Notes: generated from the sequence alone by a model not told the origin. DNA of 64,000 nucleotides from Corylus avellana (GCF_901000735.1 NC_081545.1:14310919-14374918), one strand, 5' to 3'. Counted from the stretch's first letter, positions 37,225-50,058 are shown. Made by a program: numbers and translations.

Positions 37225-37794
37225 ATGTGCAGTGGGGACGGGGATTGCCGGCCGTTGGGCTTTCTGCTGGGCCTTCCTTTTGCTTTTCTTTCCCTCCTTA
37301 TCTCCCTCGTCGGCCTCGTCGTCTGGATCGTAGGGTAGAATCCTCATCCCAACTCTAGTGTTTCCTTGAAGTTTAATCTTTTGGGTATTTGAAATATCTT
37401 GATTTTAATTTGATCTCCTAGATACTAAAGTTTCTTGATTATCATGCAATTTGGTCCTATGGGTATGCAAAATTTAGACTTTGATGTGACATAAATGCAA
37501 TTTCATCTTCTGGGTATCTAAAATTTTACAACTTTGATTTGATTTTCGTGCAATTTGGTCTTATAAGTTTCTGAAGTTTCCAACTTTGATGTGATTTTGA
37601 ATGCAATTTCACCTTCTGGGTATCATAGATTTCTTAGTTTTGATGGGAAAATTGTGTAAATTTTTGGCAGGTTGTTGCTGACCTGCATATGCCCATGCTG
37701 TTTGTGCGTTACTGTGATAGTGGAACTGGCGTTGGAGTTAGTCAAGGCCCCAATTCATGTCATGGAGTGGTTTACTTCTCAGATTCCTTGTTAG
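37225..37794 (+). CDS. TAX2: TAXIMIN-type cysteine-rich signalling peptide (TAXIMIN 2-like)
   Basis: Two exons (37225-37334 and 37671-37794) join in frame to 77 residues. The protein begins [21 protein letters not shown] hydrophobic stretch follows (about residues 11-37), rich in Leu, Val and Ile. Exon 2 opens with [12 protein letters not shown], a cysteine cluster (CxCxCCxC), and the protein ends [11 protein letters not shown]. This layout is that of plant TAXIMIN peptides, small conserved secreted or membrane-inserted cysteine-rich proteins linked to lateral-organ separation and specialised metabolism. The hydrophobic segment could be a signal peptide or a membrane anchor. Both exons are short enough to be missed by ORF-length filters, and the longer minus-strand frame over exon 1 is a shadow. 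The symbol is by resemblance. Confidence 0.88.
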
Positions 37795-38990
37795 CTTTTA
37801 ATCTCTCTATAGCTGCTGGGTTTCATATTTATTGGCTTGTAGTGCTGTTGAAAGCAAGGTGATTGTGTGATATAATGGCCTTTGATTGTGGTTTTGTTTG
37901 AAATCTTGACAAGGTGTATGAATTGTGGATGAATGGATGAACTGTGGTATTTCATGGCTCAAATTTGTTATTTAATCTTTTGAGAAATGAAAAGAAACTT
38001 TGAATGAAGTAGGAGACCTATTGTTTGCCGAAGAACTTTTGCTGTAAAGGCAATTCTTTACAAAGATGGGCTTCAGTTTTTAGGATCCTGACCAGAAAAA
38101 TACAAGAGGCCCTTGGTATCTTTAGTTAAAGTCTTGCGCTCTTTTTTACACCTATATTTTCAATATAGAAATGATGGCCTGGGTGTTCTTTAACAATAAT
38201 ACTCCTACAATTATTATTGTAGATCTTTTTTGACTTTTCTTTAGACCTCATCATACGGAGGAACATGCTAAGGTACTAGACACTAAAATCTCAATTGTCA
38301 CATGAGACATAAATAAGGTAATTACAATGACTTATGGGATTTGTACGGTGAGAAAGCAGGGATTGATTCATTCATCTCCACGGTTGGTTGAATAAGCACA
38401 CGCATGAAATGCATGATACAATGGAGTTCTCTTTTTAAAAGAGTGTCTACTAAACTCAATACACCGTGCATATTTTAGTCTAGTTGCTTCTCAAGTGCCT
38501 AACTCGAGTTCTTTATTTGCTCACTACCTCAAACGTCAAATTAAGGTCTTGTATCTCATTAGTCACATATTACATGGAATATGGGTTATCTATGCACGGT
38601 ATCACCAAAAACAAAAACTTCGTCTTGGCCCTAGCTAAAGCAACATATGTTGTGTCAACTAACTTTATGCGTTACATAAGTATACAGGGGCACAATGTCT
38701 CGTCTCTGTTCACTACTTAAGTGCCAGATGCAATTGCTCGTGAGTCAACCTAAACCTGTCAAAATTCTTTTCACCATTACACCAAATGCATGATGAATTT
38801 GTGTCTGCTCTTCATATGTTCGTAGTCATGCCACAACGATTATAAAATGCATGACGAGCAACATTGTTAAAACAGTTTTCGGTTCGGTGAATTCAAGGGG
38901 AAGCAGGTTGCCTCTTTAATGTTGAGTTGCCTTGTTATTGCTGCTTCTTCCTGATCCGTAAGATAAAAGATGGTTAAGAGAGCACGCCGG
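37795..38990. other. Intergenic spacer with a dispersed repeat
   Basis: The first part is probably the TAXIMIN-like 3' UTR. The block at about 38150-38245 (TTTCAATATAGAAATGAT, TTCTTTAACAA and ACAATTATTATTG) is an imperfect copy of 49085-49175. The rest of the interval, including short plus-strand frames near 38484, shows nothing I recognise. Confidence 0.4.
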
Positions 38991-38999
38991 GGTGTTTCC

Positions 39000-40103
39000 G
39001 GCAAATCCTCCTCCGATGATTAAGTCAGTGACCTTCTTGATGAGATGATAGAATATTTGAGAATGAGTTGAACATGTACCTTTTCCTGTTGGTTATCTTC
39101 TTTATTTATAGCATAGCCACTAAATGTGATAATGATTACCGGGAGGAGGATCTGGGATTAGGTGTAACCGATGGAGAGTTAGTGATGACCGGGAGGAGAA
39201 TCCGGGATCCACGCGTAAGTGATGGAGAGTTGATGACAAGATCTTCCGTTTGTGATAACCAGGCGTAACGTTCGAATGGCTTTATGGGCGCATGTAACGC
39301 TTATAGGCATTTACTAACCTTGTAACTGACACCACCTCTTAATGATTATTGAATAGCTTTCTTTCGATTTATACTTGTATCCTCGGGTACTTACCCCCTG
39401 AGGATTATGATATAGTATCTAGGAGATACTTCCGGTAGTCTGAGCAATTGATGGTCTGGACCTTCTTGGACTGGCCCTATGCTAGTGGAAGCTTTAAGCC
39501 CATACTGACATTTCTTGATGATCCGGGCCCATGGGCTCAGGTCTTATAAATGTATGAACAGTTACCCCCCGAATTCCTTCTTAAGAGGATTCGAGAATTC
39601 CCAAATTTTAAAGAAACTGTATTTGCGAGATCTTCGCTCCGTTTAATGACCATTACCTGACAGCTTTTATCCTCGATATCATAGTTGTCTTTTGAATCCG
39701 ACGACAGTTTTTTGTTCCGACAACTGTTCATCCACAATATCCGGTGATTCTACCAGATCTTTGATCGTTTGAATATTTTGTTCACTATTCATAAATGAGT
39801 CTTCTCCTTTACACGTGTTTCCTTCTACGTGATCCGTGCTCGAGCGCATCGGTTTAGGGGACAGGTGTCGATTATTGAGTGGTTACTTCTTTGCGCCTTT
39901 TGATGAGAGAAATACTCCGTAGGTCATTTTAGTTTTGACAAGGCGGCGAGTTCATCATTATTTGCATTTAATGCTCCTTTGTTTCAACCGAGGTTTCCTC
40001 TTTATAAGCAATCTTCGTCTTCTTCCTTCCTTCTCCTTCCATTGATTTCTCGAATCCTTACTTTTTCATACCCCTGAAATTTTCTTTTCTATCTCCTGCA
40101 ACG
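39000..40103 (+). mobile_element. 5' region of a PF04195-type retroelement
   Basis: It contains repeated GACCGGGAGGAG-type units (about 39138-39230). GGGCCCATGGGCTCAG, then AACAGTTACCCCCC (39526-39568), is similar to 1063-1105, and a TATA-like TTTATAAGC lies at about 40001. About 70-80 bp of pyrimidine-rich leader follow before the gag ATG at 40104. LTR borders could not be set. Confidence 0.5.
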
Positions 40104-43100
40104 ATGTCTTCTTCCAAGCAATCACATCCCGTGGATGAGGAATACTCTGCTGGTTACTCCTCTGAAGTTCCTTTGATTCATCGGAGTGGCGGTTCTTCTT
40201 CAAGGGGTCGTCCTTCTGTGGAGGCGCCGCCTTCGACAACCAGGACTCCTCTATGCCTGGATTTTCCCTGTCAGCAGAGGTCATGTTTCATGCCAGTCAA
40301 TGAGAAGGTACTCTGGCATAATTATGAGATTCCTTCTTCCATACAGCTTCATTTTCCCGATAACTCTACTGGTATGGTCGATGGTCCTAGAGACGTGTGC
40401 GTATATGAACGCATGTTTCGAGTGGGATTCACTTACTCTTTTCTCCCATCATCATAGAGCTACTGTCTTACTTGGGAGTTGCTCCGAGGCAGCTGATGCC
40501 GAATGGATGGCAGTATTTTCTAGCAACTTTCTTGCTGTGGCCCACTATTTTTCTGGGGAAGACGATGTCAATTCCGGAATTTTTCAATATATATGGTCCC
40601 CACTTTTATCCTGCTACTGAGACAGTGACTTTCATGGTTCATGGAAAGAACCAATTTATTGAGCTCGGTTCCACCTATTCCAACAATAAACACTAGTCAA
40701 AGCATTTTTTCTATGTTTCTGGTGAATGGGAAGCTTCTCCTTCCGAGACTTTGCCATTAAAACATACCATTCCCCGGAATTGGGGTGATCCTCAGTTAGG
40801 GGTGCAAAGGCGGGCGGTTTTTAACCGCCCGCTAACCGCTAACCGCTATAACCGCCAACCGCCTAACCGCCTAACCGTTTAACCGCATTAACCGCTAACC
40901 GCCTAACCGCCATAACCGCCTAGCGGTTAGCGGTTATTGGGTCTACTAACCGTAACCGCTAACCGCTAACCGCCTTTTTATATAATATATTTTTATAATT
41001 ATACATATAACATAATCACTTGATCATTAAATCACAATTTTTTTTTAAAATAATTAAATCACAATTTGAGTATTAATATATTATCACTATAATTTATATG
41101 ATTATATCATATAATCACTTGATCATTAAATCACAATTTTTTTTTTAAAATAATTAAATCACAATTTGAGTATTAATATATTATCACTATAATTTATATG
41201 ATTATATCACATGAGATTGATTATTAAATCATTTGATTATATAATAACAAATTATACATATATAATATGACATAACTCATAAGTATACTAATTCATACTA
41301 ATTCATACTAATACAACAATTAAATATCTAGAGACTTATTTCCAATGTATGTTATAAACCTATAAGTCTATATAAGTCTACATATGTATATGAATAATAT
41401 AAATGTATAATATCAATAGTTAATCATATGATTCAATGACAATTCAAATACTTTATTCAAGACTTCAAGTGAATCATATTATTAATGTACAATGATGATA
41501 TAATTCGTATACTATCAAATTAAGTAATTGACATTGGATTAAACAATGACCAATGTGTTATTTATAAACATAATTTAAGTATTAATGTATTATCATTATA
41601 ATTTTAGTAATTTATATATTATCACTATAATTGATATGATTATATCACATGATGACTTGATCATTAAATCATATGATTATATAATAATAAATAATACATA
41701 TATAATGTGACATAACTCATAAGTCATAAGTCTACAAGTTAATCATATGATTCATGTACAATGATAATCACAATTGATTCAATTGAATTAAACAATATAT
41801 TACTTATAACTACAAGTCTACAATTTAATTAAAGCATTATTAGATACTTTAGGAATTTAGGATTTAGGAGTTTGAACAGTACCATTTACCATTAGATATT
41901 AAGTTCAATTCAAAGAAAAAAGATTATAAGTAAATATGATAAGAATTTAAATAATTAATCATATGAATCATATGATATAATTTAATGAGACTATATGATT
42001 ATATAATATCAAATTAAGTAATTGACATTAGATTCAACAATATGTTACTTATAATCACAATTGAAGTATTAATGTATTTTTTGAACATTTTTTAGAAAAA
42101 GAAATTTAACCATTTTTTGAAAGAAAAAAAAAAAAGAAAATTAACAATTTTGAACAATTTTGAATTTTTTATATATATATATATAATTGCTTATAGTTAT
42201 ATTATATGCATATTGAATAATATAAATGTATAAGATAAATATTTAACTATATGATCCAATTACAATTCCAATACTTAATCAATTATTCATGTACAATGAC
42301 AATGACAATGTGATTCATATAATATCAAATTAAGTAATTGACATTGGATTAAATAATGTGTTACTTATAACTACAATTGAAGTATTTTTGTTTGTTTGTA
42401 AGTTTATAAGATCAACACTTAATCATATGATCTAATGATAATTCAAATATTTATAGCAATTGGGCCCAAGAAGATATTAAAAATACAAGAAAAAAAAAAT
42501 GAGGGTAAAAAAAAGCCCAAAAAAATAAGCCCAAAAAGCCCAAAAAAAAAGCCCAATTTTAAAAAAGCGGTTAGCGGGCGGTTATCTATTTCACTAACCG
42601 CTAACCGGCCACTAACCGCTAACCGTTAACCGCTAGGCGGTTAGCGGTTGCGGTTAGTGAAATTTACTAACCGCTAGGGCGGTTACGGTTAGCGGTTATT
42701 GCCACTAACCGCTAACCGTAACCGCCTTTGCACCCCTATCCTCAGTTGACTTGTGAGTGTTTTCTTCTCCTTTCTCGGCTTTTTAGACTTAATTCTTTTT
42801 TAAATACTCCCTAAAAGAATTTCTCCTTTTAGTAGGGGAAGAGTGTCCCACGCTTAACCCAAACTTGTAGCGCCGGGTTGATCAGATTCTCGCCTTTTCT
42901 TTTCTTCCCAAGAATGAGGCTCGGATGACTTTCGGTGCTATCGTTACCGACTTCGCTCTTCGTGAGCAATTGAGCTATCAGATCCCGGCCAACAAGGTTT
43001 TTTGGGATTGTCGGGGAAAACCAAAGAAACGGGTCCTACCATTTGATAAGGTGGTTCAAAAATCTCTTACTCGGGTTCAGAGTAAGAAAACCCGGGCGCA

Positions 43101-44700
43101 CAAAGTTTATGTTCAATCGGATAAGCCTTCTACTAAGGCTTTTGCTTTGGCTGTCCCCATATCTCAATCTTCAAAGCGCCCTCAAGCTTATGGTGGTGTT
43201 TCATCCGCTTCTGCTGCAGAGGCCAACCCCTTATCCTTGAAAAGAAAAGCGGACAGGGGTAAGGCTGTAGTGGATGAATCTTTGAAGAAGGCGAGGATGG
43301 AGAGGTCTTAGCAACTTTTGAGCTTGGCGAAATCTACTAGTACTTGCTTTGCTCCAGCTACTTTCGAGGAACCTCGTTCTTTTGTGATTTCGCCCTAACC
43401 TCCTCAAAATGACGGTGTAGCTCCTTTAGAGGTTACTCCTTTGCGCATACGTACTCTAGTGACGGATGCGATGGATTCTAAGTCTTGGCCAACTCAGGAG
43501 GAAGTCCATACTGCTGATATGCCCGACGTTCCTATTTTGAAGGCAAGTTCTCCACCTTCCCCTACCGAGCCCGAGAATCAGGTGCCCGTGTATGAAGGAC
43601 AACCGGTTAGGGGCCATTCTGGGAGAAGGTCACCTTTAATTAGGTCGCTTGCGAAGGGTCTAAAGGGAAATCCCCTGGCCGCTGTTACCAAGCTGCTGCC
43701 TGAAGATTATACTCGGGGAGATGGTAGACTTACTCCCGAAATGTTTGTTGACAAACTAATTCATCATCACTTCTTGGTAAATTATGTGACCCTCCCTTTC
43801 TAAGGAAAGTAGCTCTTTTTATTTGTCTAACATCCAATAATCTTGTTTGTAGTCCCTGCTCGTTATAGCTGGATGGTTTGATGATTTTCTAAAAGGTCTA
43901 CAATAGTATACTTCAAAGATTGTTGAGCTCCGAGACTTGGATCGAAAGTTGAGCAATCGCCAGGATGCTTCGAGTTCTTGAGGGATTGATCAATCGGAGG
44001 CCTCTAGTTCCGAGATGGCGAATCTTTAGTCTATGCTAGCTGCAAAAGATCATAAGGTTTTAGAGATAAAACAAACAAATGCTGATCTGGAAGCTGCAGT
44101 TGCTCAGTTAGAAGATCTTTTGAAACTCAGCGATCAGAAGAATGCCGAACTTGTGAACCGAGGAGTCAGCTGCTGCTACCCATCGTGCTATCCAAGAGCT
44201 TTCTTCGACCTTGGAGGAGCTTCATGAGGTTCGAACCTTGGTGGAATCCTATCGCAACCTTCTCGAGACACTTGAGGCCCAGGTATCTCAATCCGAGGAG
44301 GGCTGCAAAAAGATGGAGGAGTCTTTGAAAGAGTCTCAGGATAGATGTGGTAGATTTCACGAGGGACATTGCTTTTCGAGAGCCAAGGCTATATGATATT
44401 TTGCAGAGTTATCATTTGTTTTGTGGCTTCGAGATTCAGTATGGGCCCGAGGTTTCCATTGGGGGTTCCAGAATTGTCGGTATCTAACTGTCAATAGGGA
44501 TTGATACAACATTGACCCAGCTACAGTTGATTCTGATTTTTTGAGACTCCCATCTGGGGCCATTGATGAGTTGGCGGAGATTGGTAGAGATTTGCTCGCA
44601 GGTGCTCCTGAAGTTAGTGTCCATGAGATTTATCTCGTGAATGCAAATCTACCCCCGAGCCGAATCCATGACTTTTGTTCCTGGTGATTCTATGTAGAAG
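40104..44700 (+). pseudogene. Gag-like polyprotein of a PF04195-type retroelement, split by a hAT element
   Basis: The frame opens MSSSKQSHPVDEEYSAG with a serine/proline-rich N-terminus. The PF04195-like domain (VYERMFRVGFTYSFLPS, then in a shifted frame LGVAPRQLMPNGWQYF and FLATFLLWPTIFLGK) lies at 40404-40620. It resumes after the hAT insertion (40797-42738) at about 42905 with MTFGAIVTDFALREQ and a basic nuclear-type stretch (LKRKADRGKAV, 43237-43270). A segment with RSLAKGLKGNPLAAVTKLLPEDY is at about 43640-43710, and a coiled-coil (LEAAVAQLEDLL, LLETLEAQVSQSEEG) at 44040-44330. Stops and shifts at about 40457, 43310, 43800 and 44180 make it non-functional. No RT or integrase was seen, so it looks like a non-autonomous lineage. 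Confidence 0.65.
40797..42738. mobile_element. Non-autonomous hAT-type element, 1.94 kb, exact 8-bp duplication
   Basis: The ends TAGGGGTGCAAAGG and CCTTTGCACCCCTA are inverted repeats. The 8-bp target duplication TCCTCAGT is exact at 40789-40796 and 42739-42746. Both ends have very dense arrays of TAACCGC/GCGGTTA: about 15 copies within 40815-40975 and a similar array within 42565-42730. The interior is over 1.5 kb of AT-rich sequence with repeated blocks (for example ATTAAATCACAATT TTTTTT at about 41025 and 41125) and no transposase. It interrupts a PF04195-type retroelement and is therefore younger than it. Confidence 0.92.
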
Positions 44701-45112
44701 TTTTTTTTTTTTTTTTTTTTGAACTCTTGATCCTCAAATTTCATTGTTGTGAGAATGCACTGTTTACTTTGTCTATGTTTGTAATATTGATTATTGACTG
44801 TACCCCCATGACAGAGACTAAAATTAATTTAGGCTAGGTCATAATAACTTATATGAGTCCTCCGCGTCGCAATTTAACGGTTGAGTTTCCAAGGGTCATT
44901 ATCACTCTGTGCAGGTTTGAGGATTGAAGGACACGTGTACCATCTTTAGTAGGGCGTTTCATGCGGATGCCGATTCGTTCTTTGAAATTTGTCTGCGCTC
45001 CTTTTCATTTTTCGAGGACAAGGTCTATAAATACTTCCTATTATTGTCGTTCCTCGTTCATCTGAAATTTTGTTGTCTTCTTTTCAACTGTGTCTTCTTT
45101 GTAAGGCAAAAT
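44701..45112 (+). mobile_element. 3' or leader-type region of a PF04195-type element
   Basis: A 21-base T run starts at about 44702. Further on, TATAAATA lies at 45026-45033, in a setting resembling the promoter region at 39990-40100 (CACGTGT upstream and pyrimidine-rich sequence downstream). It ends where the minus-strand copia RT begins. It could be a 3' LTR or the start of a second copy. Confidence 0.35.
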
Positions 45113-47985
45113 TTTGTTTTTCCAAGATCATTCATCTCAAACTTATTTTTTAAATACGTGGCAGTTTTTATGAGCTCTTCTGGAGTCCCAACAAGATTTA
45201 AATCATCTACATAAACTACAATGATAGCAAATCTAGATTCTAATTTATTAATGAAAACGCATGGACAAATTGGATTATTTCAAATCATTCTTTCAATTGA
45301 TATTCACTAAGACGATTGTACCACATGTGTTCGGATTGTTTTAACCCGTATAAAAATCTTTGTAGCTTAATAGAATAAATATTTTGGGATTTCGAATTAT
45401 ATGCTTCAGGCATTTTGTATCCTTCAAAGATTTTCATGTATACATTATTATCAAGTGATGCATATAAATATGCTGTAACCATATCCATTAAACGCATATC
45501 CAAACTTTCTGTAACTACCAAGTTAATCAAAAATCTAAATGTAATTGCATCCACTACAGGGGAATAAGTTTCTTCATAATCAATACCAGGTTTCTGCAGG
45601 AAACCTTGCGCAATAAGTCTTGCTTTGTATCTCACAATTTCATTTTTCTCGTTACGTTTTCGTACAAATACCCACTTGTATCCAACAGGCGATAGACCTT
45701 TAGGTGTTTGGACTACTGTCCAAATACTTCACGTTTTGCTAGTGAGTTCAATTCTGCTTGAATTGCTTCCTTTCACATTGACCAATCATTTCTACGTCGA
45801 CATTTTTCGACGATTTATGGTTCAATATCATCATTACTTTTGGTAATGTCAAATGCAACTTTAAATGAAAATATGTTGTCGACAACAATTTTGTTCCTAT
45901 CCAATATTTCTCCTGTACTTACATAATTTACTGAGATCTCATTATTTTCAGGTACTTGTTCCTCTTCTAGGGGTAACTCTTCAGGAGATTCCTCTTCAAG
46001 AGGTTCCTCTTCGGGGGATTCTTTTCTAGGAGAATTTTGTAAAGAAAGTTTGGATGGATCAATTTTCGTTGTTGTTTTGTGGGTAAGGCCTCTTCAGGAG
46101 CGCCGATTTCATTTCTTTGTGCTTTTCTCTTCCGGTGAATCTTATCATTTGTATCAATAGGTCTTTCACGCTTCAGGCGTGCCTTAGACTCATTTGCTAC
46201 TGTATTAATTGATTGTCCTAGGGACTTCTATCTTCGTTGGAGTATTAGCAGCTGGAATGTAAGACTTAACTATTTTCTTGTTGTCAATAAATGCATCCGG
46301 CAATTAATTTGCAATACTCTGCAAATGAATGATCATCTAAACTTTTAGTTCACATTGATTGGTACGAGGATGAAAATGAGATAAAGTCGAATTATTTGAA
46401 GTAATTTCTTGTCGTGCTTCTAGCAACAACTTTTCTCTCCCTAGTGATGGGAATATGTTTTCATAAGCAAAAGTCGAGCAATTAACTGAAGTTGTTTAAT
46501 AAACGATTCAGGTAAACCATTTTGAGTATGAGTATGGGCAACATGATGTTTAACATTAATTCTAATTGACATGCAATAGTAATAAAATGCTTGAGATGTA
46601 AATTCACCCGCATTATCCATCCGAATGGATTAAATTGGATAATCTGAAAATTGTGCTCGTAATCTAATTATTTGAACAAGAAGTCTAACAAATGCAATAT
46701 TACAAGTAGAAAGCAAGCAAACATGTGACCACCTAGTTGATGCATATATTAAAACCATAAAATATTTAAATGGCCCACAGGGAGGGTGAATGAGCCCACA
46801 TATATCCCATTGAATTCTTCTTAAAAATGATGGAGATTCAACCATTACCCTAGAAGGGGATGGTTTGATAACAAGTTTATCTTGAGAACATGCAGCACAA
46901 GGATAATCACTTGGTAAAAGAATCTTCTGGTTCTTTAACGAATGCCCATGAGAGTTCTCAATTATTCGCCGCATCATAATTGTTCCTGGATGTCCAAGGC
47001 GATCATGCCAAAGCATAGACATCTTTGGATTAGAGCACTTCTGGTGCATCACAACATGTGATTCGATTGTTCTTATTGTTGTACAATACAACCCAGAAGA
47101 GAAAGCAGGTAGTTTTTCCAATATGAGCTTCTGGCCCGAAATTATTGAAGTAATATAAAGATATTCGTCACTGCCTTCATTAGTGGTTTCAACATGATAA
47201 CCATTTAGACGAGTATCCTTAAAACTGATTAAATTTCTTCTAGATTTAGAAGAATTCAAAGTATCATCAATACAAAATTTTGTTCCTTTTGGCAATATGA
47301 TATTTGCTCTTCCAGAGCCTTCGATTAAGTTTGATGAACCTGAAATTGTATTGACACTAGCTTTGTTTAATATCTAGTATTAAAAATATTTCTTATCTCT
47401 AAGAATTATGTGCGTTGTACAACTGTCTGCTAGACACAAATCTTCACCAATCATCTTAGAATTAATCATTCCATCAATGACCCATGCCTCCATATCTAAA
47501 CAAAATATATTTTAATTTTGATTAATCAAAAAGAAAATAACAAAATACAATTAAATTTGACAATGTAAACATATTGTGATTAAAACATAATGAAAACATA
47601 TTAATTATTGTAGACATATTCATCACCAATCAAAATATCAGTTTTTATGTTAGAGTCTACAAAGAAATCAGAAACATCAAGATGAATGTTACTCTCTCCA
47701 TTTAGAGCATCAAAAAAATTGGAGAATCTTCAGGATTACTGTGATTAGCAAAATTCATTTTAATCCCCTTTTCTTTTATGGAGGCCAAATATAGGTCTAC
47801 CAAATGTTTAGGCGTAGGACAGGTACATGACCAATGTCCTTTCATATCACACTTGTAACATTTATCTACATAGTTCTTTGTAGGTTTATTCTGTAAACCT
47901 TTGTTTTCATTTTGTTTCGCCTCAATGTGGTTCCACTTCTGGTGGTATGGAGTATTTCTTTTGCAAGAATTATGAGTACGTACAT
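45113..47985 (-). pseudogene. Decayed Ty1/copia gag-pol
   Basis: In minus-strand order I can read the following. A CCHC knuckle CYKCDMKGHWSCTC lies at about 47825-47870. A protease site of the DS-x-TTH type (LADSCTTHIILRDKKYF) lies at about 47390-47440. A pre-integrase motif LWHDRLGHPG lies at about 46985-47015, followed by CAAC of the integrase zinc finger and part of the integrase core (WDICGLIHPPCGPFKYF). RT includes RYKARLIAQGFLQKPGIDYEETYSPV (about 45560-45635) and the YVDD box at 45202-45213. The domain order protease-integrase-RT is diagnostic for copia. Frames are broken by many stops between 45846 and 46630. RNase H and both LTRs are missing. Confidence 0.85.
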
Positions 47986-49456
47986 GTATAGGACTTGGAC
48001 GGGCGGCGAAAACGTAGATCTCCTTTGAAAAAAGCTGATCTAAGAACCCTTGCAGAAACTGACAAAGCCAAAAGATCGGGGAGGAAAACGAACGACGAGG
48101 TGGAGTAGAAGGCGAAAACTGTGGAGAAGGCAAGGCATTACTGTTGCTGTTGGAGTCTAAACAAAATCTAAAACAAAAATAAGAAAAAAAGGGAAGCGAG
48201 GAAGGATGGAAGATCCTCCCTCCCTCTTGGATCGCACTGGAAAAGGGCTAGGGTTTGCTCTTAGCAACCTTACTATTGAAAATCAAAGTACCCAAGGATT
48301 ATGAGTCAATGCTATAATTAGTCTTCGTTCAAATTATTCAACTGACATTATGTAGAATAAAAACTTTAAGTGATCTAGTTCATTGTATTTCAAATGTACC
48401 AACCAATCCGTACTCTCAACTTTCATAATTAAGATAAATCATTATGATTGATAGTTATAATCTGGTCAGATGAAATGCTCAATTTCATCACCGACTACGA
48501 ACTAAGGTTTATAAGTTTACAATAAATTGTGATTTAAATCTTCTGCGTATTAATATCATTAAGACACTTAAACCAATACAATATAACTTATGGACTGCAA
48601 TCATCAAATGATTATACGTGCTCAATGTTCTAGTTCATCTTAGAAAATAAGCAACTTTATTAATAAGCAAAATATTATAATTAGGGCACTAATCCTAACA
48701 ATTACTACAAAGTGTGCAACTCTAGACGCAACTCTCATCTCCGAGTAAACTCACAATGTAACCTTAAATTTAGTCAGCAAATCATATTGCGACTTTAAAA
48801 CGTTTAAGAAATCTCTTGTATCTAGTAGCAACATATAAGATAATAAACTTTTAATTCAATTAGGGTAGAGGGATTTGGATGCTCTTAAAGATTATCATAA
48901 TAGGCTAGCCATTACCTATATATTATTATTTGTCTATATCACATCACAAATTCACTCCACTAAGAAGCCTTTGGAACCTTTCTGCCACTAACAATTAACA
49001 AAAGTATTTGTCCCAATATTACGTAATTGACAAATGGTGAGGTGTAGTTGACATAACCTTTTTTTTTTAGCTCTCTTTCACATGTATCTTTCAATACAGA
49101 AATGATTGCCTTATTTATTCTTTAACAAAATTCTCATACAATTATTGTTGAGGATCCTTTGTGACTTTTCTTGTTTGACATTCTACAAAGTTGATCCAAA
49201 GCGAAATTAGAACTGTTCTGATAACGCGTGCTAATAAGCAAAAATTGAAGATCGAAAGTGCAAGATAATTTAGAAAGAGACAAAAATAATTATAATGAAT
49301 AGAAAACTTTAATCACTTGAAAAAACCAAAAAAAAAAAAACTTTGAAAAAAGTATTGAAATATGATTTTAAATCGAAGTGTAGAGCTAAGCTTACAAGTC
49401 ATATAGATGAAGTAAACTGACTTTTCGACAAAAACAACAAAAGTCTAATTATTACA
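47986..49456. other. Spacer between the copia relic and the large non-coding LTR element
   Basis: The first 200 bases are GC-richer (48000-48250) and appear unrelated to copia. The rest is AT-rich. The block 49085-49175 is a diverged copy of 38150-38245. No gene was seen. Confidence 0.4.
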
Positions 49457-50058
49457 TGTTGGGAATAAAATTACACTATAAGCCCATTAGATTTTGGGCC
49501 TTAGGGCTAATGACAGGCCCACAGAGCTATTAATTAAATAGCAAAATATACAATTAAAGTGGGACTCTATTTCTCAGAGACCTACTCAAAGTCTGGATTG
49601 GGGAGAGATAGTTCAGGTCTATCTCAACTCTTTAAGAGAGCTAGTTCAAGTCTTTCTCAACTCTTCATGAGATAACTCTTTAGGAGAGCTATTTCAAGTA
49701 TATCTCAACTCTTTAGGAGATAACTCTTCAGGAGAACCAGTTCAAGCTTACCTCAACTCTTAAGCCTATAAATAGGCTCCTACACAAGGTACAAAGGGAT
49801 CTGAATATTTCTCTGATATTGATAATACTTGATTAGGTTGAACTATTGAGCTTTGTTCATCAAATTGCTCTTCTCTAAGGAACTGAATTAGGCATCGAGT
49901 TTTCCTAGCATAGACGCCAATGGATCCTTTGACGTTCTTACTATTTTGCAGCCATCAGGGAGCATCACAAGCGCATTCTGAATCTATCACGTGCACACCT
50001 CGAAGAATGTGTAGCTCAAGCCATACCAAAAACAGTTAGACAGAAAATTGTTCTAACA
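49457..50058 (+). repeat. 5' LTR of the large non-coding element
   Basis: It begins TGTTGGGAATA and ends GTTCTAACA. Within it, a roughly 30-base unit CAACTCTTYAKGAGATAACT is tandemly repeated (about 49625-49765). TATA-like CCTATAAATAGGC lies at about 49763-49776. Confidence 0.8.

Noticed and set aside
37150..37347. 65-codon minus-strand frame [15 protein letters not shown]
   Set aside because: It is the shadow of TAXIMIN-like exon 1 and overlaps a well-supported spliced gene.
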